NCBI GenBank assembly: GCA_002633005.1
Contig: NMRA01000050.1
Location: forward strand, 741,820-805,819
Source of the DNA: Phoronis australis
Lineage: Eukaryota > Phoronida > Phoronidae
Direction of reading: 5' to 3'
Length of the DNA stretch: 64,000 bases
The position numbers and the translations under genes are program-made. Every line of letters starts with the position of its first letter. Position 1 is the first letter of the stretch. Positions 57,266 through 64,000 of the stretch are shown here, in pieces. The notes beneath the pieces were generated by a model. It did not search any database and had not been told where the DNA came from. It was given only the letters and a program-made list of their open reading frames with translations.

Positions 57266-59964
57266 TAGTCGGTGGGCCAGATCTCATAGCGTTCATCCTT
57301 GTGAGTACTTTGGGGGGGGGGGGGGNGGGGGCAACCTAGTTTTTTCTATGTGGCTAGATAATATACCTATAAATCAAATTCCAAAAAGTTCCCACGTCTA
57401 CGCTTGCACATTTTTTTTAAAAAAGGTGTTTTTGTTGCACAAAATATGATGCACACTCCTGCCACTTGATGGCACTTTTCTATTGAATTGACCAATCAGA
57501 GAGCCAGATTGTATTGTTGTGCTTAGTTACTTCAATATGGCTGCTCCCAAACAGCACAAAATTGTAATGTCAGATCATAAAGAAGCTTAGGAAAGCTTCC
57601 TGACGAAAGCTGATTGACTGTGGAACTCTGTAGATCAGTAGATCAAAAAGAAGAAGAGGTGTCACAAAAGTTTGTGCAGAAAACAGCTGCATGTCCTGGT
57701 AGCCTACACAGTATACTGCTGAGTGCTGTAGACTAGAAGACCAAGTGTCAGACCAAAAAATTGAAAGGACATAGAACGGCATAGCAACGTTTCAAGGCAC
57801 CAACAGTAGTACTAAAGCTGAAGTTGCTGAAAGTAATACAGATGTTATCCAAGATATCCCAAGAAAATCAATTATACTTCCAAAATCTGAAACACCCAAT
57901 TAACCTGAACAAGATAGGAACAGGCTGAAACATGAGTGCATCATTTGTTGGCAGGAAAAGTACATTATGGGCCACATTTCAAGAAAGAGAAAGAAGTATA
58001 TTTTTTAACTTGTTCAGCCACTTGGCTGCCTAGGCCCTAGACAATACTGCTGACCCAGTACAGAAGATGATCATACCATAGGTACTCCATATGCTGGATA
58101 CTTTTCGGCAAATCATGTTCCTATAAGTTTAGAAGTACCGCGTAGAGAGATGCCTTTGGAGGTACTTAATGTTTTCATTCGTTCCCAGTTTAAACAAATA
58201 CTCCTGCAATCCTAGCTGTTTTTCGAACACTCCATTCAGTTGACACATCCACACTGCTTGCGATGAGGGATAATCCTGTGGCGTTTTCTGTGGGTGTGAT
58301 TTTAAAGCACTTTAAGTCAAAAATTTTTGAGAAGGTTAAATGGAGTAGATGGTTGCAAACAACATGCCCAAGTGGCTGACATCCCCTGCCGTAGTCTCAA
58401 TTTTTTGTAAACATTAATTACTTAGGTAGCTCTAATGATAATTAAATTAAAGTGCCTAAGTGGCCATCGTCGTCGTCGAAATTTGAGGACGATGGAAGCC
58501 ACTGTCCATTTCGTCAAACGTCGATTACCTTAAGTGTAAATCGATTGACTATGGTTTGAGCATCTGATTTAAAAAAATTAAAATTCAATCACTGCACTGG
58601 TATATCAGCTGATTTATTTTAAGTTGCATCAACTGATCTAATTATTAGACGATCAACATTATTAGGCTACAGATCAGACGGCATGTAAATTTGTTAGGCT
58701 GGTGGTGGATCAGTTCCTGATAAGTCCATCTGAAAAAGTTGTATGCCAACTCACTCATAGTTGAATGTTAAATTGGTGTTAACAGTTCGGGTTTTTTTTC
58801 AGTTGGATTTGTATCGCAAGCAACAGCTCAGTCCAGAGCCCTGAATATGCAAATGAAATTCAAAGATAAAGACCTTGTGTCTTCAGTAGAAGCCAAGTAC
58901 CACAGATCATCATGCTATAAAAAATAGAAAGACAACGATTGTCTGCGGGCTAATCACCAGTGTGCAGTGCTGTACCCTCTCTAATCGACCATAGTCGACT
59001 CCTTGGCAGTGGAGCTTTGCAGTTAATATGTATGGCAATGACCGCATCTCCATTGACAGTACTAAACGATGAACGCTGCAAGTTCAAAAAGAACATGTGT
59101 GCTGGGAAACTGAGTTTGTGCTGCAATGCTGGGTCAAACTGTACAGAAATGTGCAGCTGTGACAACTGCAGTAACATCAGCAGCACTGACTGTATAACAT
59201 TGGATAGTTCTTTGACAAGTCAATCCTAAATAGACCTCCAACCCCGTTATTTCCTTTTTGTATTAAAAAGTTAATGTTATTTGTTGATTAAGTCATAGAA
59301 AGTACATACTTTGATCATTGTCATGTATTTGTCTCATAATGCTTGATAAACGCTGTCAGAATAATCTATTATTTTCATACAGTCTTTGTGCACATTCACA
59401 GACATCATTCAACTATATTGTTTTTGTACTATAACGTATTTCTGGTGTGTTATGCAAACAAGCTGTATTTTACGCCATTAGTCAATGTTTTAGTCATTGA
59501 GGCACAAATTTTGACCAGTCTCCAGTGTTTTGTGTTATTTTTGTTGCCTGACAATGCCAGAATAACTTCCCAGTAACATTCAGACTTAGTTTGCATTTTT
59601 GCCACTAGATGTCTCTTTACATTTTTTAAATTTCAGTGTTAATTAACAATTTACATAGTAAAATATGTAATGTGAGTGTAATATTGTTCAATACAATGGC
59701 ACTGATGGGACCATATTACTTGTTTTACAAAAAAGTCACCAAAACTGTTGTTTTTACAAATATAAGTTTACTAAGCTCTTTGGTGATTATTAGGTAACTT
59801 CAAACTCAAATTTCTCAAAAATGTGCAACTTTATATTTGGGAACTTTTTATATTTTGAAAACACTCAAATAAATGAATTAAAAAACACCAAAATAAAATT
59901 GCCCCCCTAAAGTACTCACAAAAACCGTTTTCTAGAGGCCCTACAAAATCTGGCCCACCGACTA
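57266..59964. mobile_element. 2.7-kb element with ~190-bp inverted ends
   Basis: Left end TAGTCGGTGGGCCAGAT...GTGAGTACTTTGGGGG and right end in inverse orientation TAGTCGGTGGGCCAGAT...GTGAGTACTTTAGGGGG. Similarity continues inward (AAAAAGTTCCCA, TTGCACATTTTT) to about 190 bp. TAG flanks both sides and may be the target duplication. The G run at 57311-57330 contains an N. The superfamily is not identified: the interior does not show a transposase motif I know. Confidence 0.75.
57540..59229 (+). pseudogene. Decayed Cys-rich gene inside inverted-repeat element
   Basis: Broken plus-strand frames carry recognisable pieces: H-E-C-I-I-C-W-Q-E (a C-x-x-C zinc pair, 57937), K-F-K-D-K-D-L-V-S-S-V-E-A-K-Y-H (58858) then C-Y-K-K, and at 58960-59229 an open Cys-rich end with C-K-F-K-K-N-M-C, C-C-N-A-G-S-N-C-T-E-M-C-S-C and C-S-N. 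The layout recalls uncharacterised, multi-copy invertebrate proteins with a tesmin/CXC-like Cys-rich tail. Stops and frameshifts make it inactive. Assignment from memory of the motif layout only; function unknown. Confidence 0.55.
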
Positions 59965-61144
59965 TAGTGAATTAATAGAGAGTGAAGGTTGGTCAGATTT
60001 TTTTGTTGTGTTGGTTGGTGTATGTGTTGCCAATTTTGTACGATTTTGGAGATTGTGATTAATTTAAGCCCTTTTTGTGGCTAGATATCAGATATGATCT
60101 TGTTGTCTGGCTTTAACTTACATGAAATATTTAGGCCTATTGTTATTGATAACAGGAACAGTAGGTATATAAAATAAAATTTGGTTTTATCATCCAACTC
60201 TTTTTAATTCAGTTTTGTATGAAGCTATGTGGGTATTGAGTATTTTGATTGCTGTTCAGTACCTCTTAATTTGTTGTCATGACATTTTGAATTTTGACTA
60301 GTTATGATTGATGATGTACTCAACGTTACTACGTTTTGTAAGTTGTGACCTATTCTACAGATTAGCAACTGACTTGTAGCTGTTGGTGAGTGGGAGAGTG
60401 GGATTGAGTTTACCCTATACTGGCATGTCTAAGAAATAATGGAATGCTCCAAAACTGTATAATGATTTTGTGGTAGTGATGAATTGCCTTGCTTTCTTCT
60501 TCTCACTTGTGTAACACCCACAGCACAAAACAATTGTCTGCATTGCTAGTAGCCTGGTGCATTGAATAGGGAACACATGCAAATTGCCGGGTGGAGATGA
60601 AACCAGCAGTGAGCTGGGAGCAACATGTTTGTCAATAGTCAGGGGAGCAACCAAAATGTGTGACGATGGGTGGGACTCAACACCCATGAGGCATACATAC
60701 CTATTGGTTTTTACCTGTTTAGCACTCCTTCCATGTAACCCACCTGGGAGGGAGTCAACACCCATTTGGCGCCCGCCTGGTTTTCGTATGGTACCCCTTA
60801 GATGGCACCTGGGGGGAATTCCCCTCTGAACCCACAAGAGCAATAATTCAAATTATGTAGTCCATGGAGGTATGAACTGTTACAAGGAACGATAATTGCC
60901 TTGTTAAAAACTCGAGCATGAAACTAAACCATGGTGGATTTTGAAGGAAGCTTCAAGAGAATAAAAACAAATACACTTTAATATTAATTAAAATATACAT
61001 TTTCTTTCTCATTCGATTGTAAGTGGATGTTATTTTATGTTTTCTAACCATTTTCAATCACACAATAATTTTATTGCTCGTTGAATATCATTAAAGTATG
61101 AATTTTTGAGTGTTTACATTGTTCGGACTGCGCTCCTAACTAAG
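59965..61144. other. Rest of the THAP element, nothing recognised
   Basis: No motif is legible. A minus-strand frame of 142 codons at 60415-60843 has no known motif and appears to be chance. Confidence 0.35.
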
Positions 61145-61243
61145 TGTTGATTATTCACCGCTTGGAGCGCTAGTGTTTCGACCGGTAACCATTGTGGCGA
61201 ATGGTAAAATGGCGGAGTGAACTCTCCTGTACTAGTACACTCC

Positions 61244-63234
61244 TTGATACTAGTATTGCCCTTCTGAAATATTACCGTATTCGCCATAATAAGCGGCCAG
61301 GGCGCTTAGAAAAATCCGCTTCAGGAAGGGGGCGCTTATTATAACCCAAAAGTGGTTGAAACCCGGTCTCCGAAACAGGTGAATTCATCAAATTTACGCT
61401 CTGTGACGAATCTGTAACCTATGACAGAGTTTCTACAAAACTGCAGTGCATTGCTATCAAACTTTGTTGTCAACGGGCATTTTTCAGAAAATCCCACTGC
61501 CAAAAATTGCCGTAAATCAGGTTTCGAGCTCCTCAGCTTGGTTTAACTATATATTAATAAACCATAAAAATGGTTCCAAGTGATCAGTGCAATGGCTGCG
61601 CACGTCTAATAAATGTGTATCATGCAGCTCCTGATTTAAACAAAGGTCTGTTTTTTAAATTTTGATCCGGTATAAATAACGCCACAGATCTGGAAATCCA
61701 GCGAAACACTTCTACCTTACAAATCTGACAATCCCTAGTCTCAGAAAATTTGAGCACCAGGCAAAAGATACTAATGATGAAATTCTGGTGATGATAATCA
61801 CCCACTTTGTTTATTTACTTCACCTCAGTTTGAAATACTTGGTAAAATGAAGCCCATTCGAGTAAGCATCACGTGGGTCCCAATACCAACCCAATGAATT
61901 ATATGATAGAACCCAACAAGCTCACGTTGCAGTCAAATCAGGATGGGCATAAATAAGGAAATTTACTGTATCAACAGATTGGCCTAATAAGAATAAGATA
62001 CAAAGTGTTGCTACAGTGCACATGTGCACGATACTTGGTCTATTATTTTCCCGCCGTAAATGCATGAACCAATCAGATCACCAAGAGCGTAAAGTTTTCG
62101 AAAACAGCTCTATTTTTAGGGAGTCCTGTTACTGTTCTATTTATTTTCAAAACTTTATTGTGTTAAATTTAATTCATTTTCTGTTCAACTGAATGAAGCC
62201 ACCTAATATGAATGCATTCAACACAGTTAATGCATTGTAAAAATCAAAAGTTATGCTATATCAACGATAGACAAAATCAGTACACCCCTTTCTTGAAAAA
62301 AGGGTTTAAAAGTTACAAACGAAGGACACAAGTTTCCATCACTTGTAACGTCGATTTTCGACATTGATATTTGGGAAGAACATCAGTCTGGCGACAGCAA
62401 CACGGAATCGTACGAAGGCGATGATTTTCAAAATATGATTCGTTTTCGTTGTATGTCTTTTTCCCTATGGTTCAGGGTTACTTCTGAATCCAGGAACAAG
62501 AACTGAGAGAGGCAGGGTTCGTGATAACGTTAGAGAACGGTAACATTTATATAAGTTGTTACAACTGTCATGGATATTGTCATCTCCTCTGTTTTCATCC
62601 AACCTTCCCAGATGAAAACTTGAATGAAGAGGACCTTCAGTACTTGAGTGAGCATAGTATACTGTGTGATTTATGTTGAATTATTCAACGGTTCTTTTAA
62701 GAACCATTTCACGCTATACCTACAACCAACGGCCCTTTTAACGGCCAGTCAACACTTCCCAGAAGAACTGCTCACTTGAGAATGTTGAAGTATAAACATG
62801 CAAAGGTTAAAATAGCCAAATCGGTACTCCTTGGAATTTGTGCACAAACATGCTTTCGTAGTTTTCTCAGTAGGCTCATGTGAACCATAAATCACAAACT
62901 GTCCGATAACTATGCTGCTATGCTATTGGGCAAGCAGTCGACATAATCATTTGGCACCGAAGATTGAAATTTGTAATTAATTACCAGTAGCATTACCAAA
63001 AGTACTCACGATACCAACACGTCTACTATTGCAAGACTTTGAACAGCGTTTCAATGCCGAAATTAATATTTTTTTCGTTGTACTGGACAGTAATGTAGAT
63101 GCAAATATTTCTCGTCAAAATACACTAAGCGGAAACTGCACCAGAAAGATCAGGAGAGTGGGGACGCCTCGTGGCTAGCACGTAAGAAAATGCTGGAATG
63201 GCGAATCTGTTGTCTATAACCTATTGTTACATGA
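61244..63234. other. Right part of the insertion, nothing certain
   Basis: The stretch 61285-61350 holds an inverted pair ATAATAAGCG ... CGCTTATTAT, likely a small foldback repeat. The rest shows no supported feature. Confidence 0.35.
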
Positions 63235-64000
63235 GTTTGTCTGAGAAGCTGATGAGACCGATGGGCAATAGCTGCTCTTGTTGTGCCTGTCCTTCTCCGT
63301 CTTCAAGGTTGGAGTGTATATGGCTTCCTTCCAGCTAACTGGAAAGGCGCTTACGCTCCAAGTTCGGTTTGGTGTGACTGCCGAGGTGTTGAATTTTCTC
63401 CGTGAGCCTTCTTGGGTTTTAAGCTGTCTGATGGACCTGTTCAGTTCTTAGTCATGCAGGCAGTTTGTTGTGATCGTTGCTTCTTTACTTTCATCTACCT
63501 TCTTTGTTCGGACTTCTGCTGTGTTCTGTCTTTAAAATTCTATGCAAGCAGGGGTAGACGCTTTTTCCAGTGTAAGTCTGTTCCTTTTTAGGAACGTTGC
63601 TCTTGAAGTACACTGGTGGACGTCGTTTATGGTCTTGGTGAGCTGCCAGAGTTGTCCTGTATCTTTCTCCATGTTTAGACATCTGGTCTGCTCGTGCCAG
63701 GACTTGTGGATTTCTATTGTCTTTTCCTCATCAAATGCAGCTCTTGCTTTGTTGTAAATTGGTGTGTTTTCAGGGTTGGGTCTTTTTACGTTGTTCTCTT
63801 GTTGCTGTAAGTTGGTCATGGATGCTTTGCAGATGGTTACTGCAGTATGCTTTTTAGTCTCTACTTCTTCCCCTTGGAATGCTCTGGCATGTTGCCTGGA
63901 GTATGCAGATAGAAATCCGTCTGACATTGATGTTGATTTCATGCTTCGAGTCAATGATGGTTTCTCTTCCTTTTCGTGTAAAGGAGCGTTGTCCTTGTAG
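63235..64000 (-). pseudogene. I/Jockey-like LINE, 5' half (runs off window)
   Basis: The minus strand reads, from the window edge, the linker between endonuclease and reverse transcriptase (R-Q-H-A-R-A-F, then L-W-Q-L-T-K-T-I-N-D near 63620), and after frameshifts S-H-I-H-S-N-L-E-D-G-like sequence and L-P-I-G-L-I-S-F-S-D-K-L-M, the first reverse transcriptase block. It ends exactly where the other half begins at 54829. The endonuclease should lie to the right, outside the window. Confidence 0.78.

Larger units (their letters stand above)
55874..61243 (+). mobile_element. Candidate P-like DNA transposon with THAP gene
   Basis: The left end (55874-55962: GGAGTGTAGTAG, GAGAGTTCACT, TAGCGCCGCCAAGTGGTGA) reappears inverted at the right (61145-61243: GGAGTGTACTAG, GAGAGTTCACT, TAGCGCTCCAAGCGGTGA). 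A THAP gene starts 18 bp inside the left repeat, as in P elements. About 5.4 kb, of which 2.7 kb is a second nested element. No clear 8-bp target duplication could be seen, so the outer limits are uncertain. Confidence 0.55.
54830..63234. mobile_element. 8.4-kb insertion that splits the LINE
   Basis: The LINE reading stops at K-L-M (63235) and resumes at P-I-I-N-K-R-L (54829); the two edges meet with the exact codon spacing expected in this family. GTTA occurs on both edges (54829 and 63230 areas) and may be a short target duplication. The edges share ATAGAC and GCGCCA/TCGCCA-like words in inverted order, a possible but weak terminal repeat. Whether this is one transposon or serial insertions is unclear. 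Confidence 0.6.

Noticed and set aside
58960-59229. Toxin or defensin-like secreted Cys-rich peptide
   Set aside because: No signal peptide, and the motif layout and flanking pieces fit the C terminus of a larger decayed protein.
60415-60843. 142-codon minus-strand frame as a gene
   Set aside because: No motif, overlapping plus-strand frame, and lies within a decayed transposon.
61285-61350. Inverted ATAATAAGCG pair as a transcription terminator or RNA hairpin gene
   Set aside because: Eukaryotic context and lack of any transcription unit; a small foldback repeat is more likely.

Overview
The window looks like nuclear DNA of an animal, probably a marine invertebrate (lophotrochozoan or invertebrate deuterostome; I cannot fix the phylum). 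Reasons: exons of 170-350 bp with consensus GT/AG splice sites inside introns of 1-10 kb, immunoglobulin-like and thrombospondin type 1 domains, and a dense mix of LINE, Ty3/gypsy, Penelope-like, mariner and THAP-type mobile DNA. There is no operon, CRISPR array or bacterial-style gene. Four single N bases (19037, 30609, 41259, 57326) mark assembly joins or uncertain bases.

The main host gene lies on the minus strand and reads right to left from about 48.0 kb to 4.6 kb. It has Ig-like exons at 48.0, 40.8, 33.9, (31.0 and 30.5, damaged), 26.9, 25.5, (20.6, damaged), 17.2 and 11.9 kb, a TSP1 exon at 9.4 kb, and a 2.1-kb terminal exon (4631-6747) with one transmembrane helix and a very long cytoplasmic tail. 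The intact Ig and TSP1 exons start and end in phase 1 and are multiples of three, so they can be spliced together in frame. The inferred product is a cell-surface receptor or adhesion molecule: Ig repeats, TSP1, membrane helix, two membrane-proximal YxxPhi motifs, a basic segment, and about ten copies of a Leu/Ile-rich motif of the form GLELLKxxGIDLxK that I do not recognise. Two in-frame TGA codons interrupt the tail while the repeats continue beyond them. The signal-peptide exon is not visible and is probably outside the window.

The introns and the right end hold mobile DNA. At 41.6-46.1 kb is a nearly complete young Ty3/gypsy element (179-bp LTRs with one difference, 5-bp target duplication, gag-pol frame broken once near its end, two RNase H catalytic Asp codons replaced). 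Degenerate elements include a mariner copy (15.5-16.5 kb), CR1/L2-like LINEs (18.3-20.2 and 36.5-39.8 kb), a Penelope-like GIY-YIG remnant (32.7-33.1 kb), an older gypsy gag (48.6-48.9 kb) and an L1/Tx1-like LINE 3' end (50.9-51.9 kb).

The last 11 kb is a nest of insertions. A minus-strand LINE with an RNase H domain is cut at one codon-precise point into 63.2-64.0 kb and 52.9-54.8 kb. The 8.4 kb between the halves holds a THAP gene fragment, a 5.4-kb candidate element with inverted ends and a broken THAP gene, and inside that a 2.7-kb element with about 190-bp inverted ends around a decayed Cys-rich gene.
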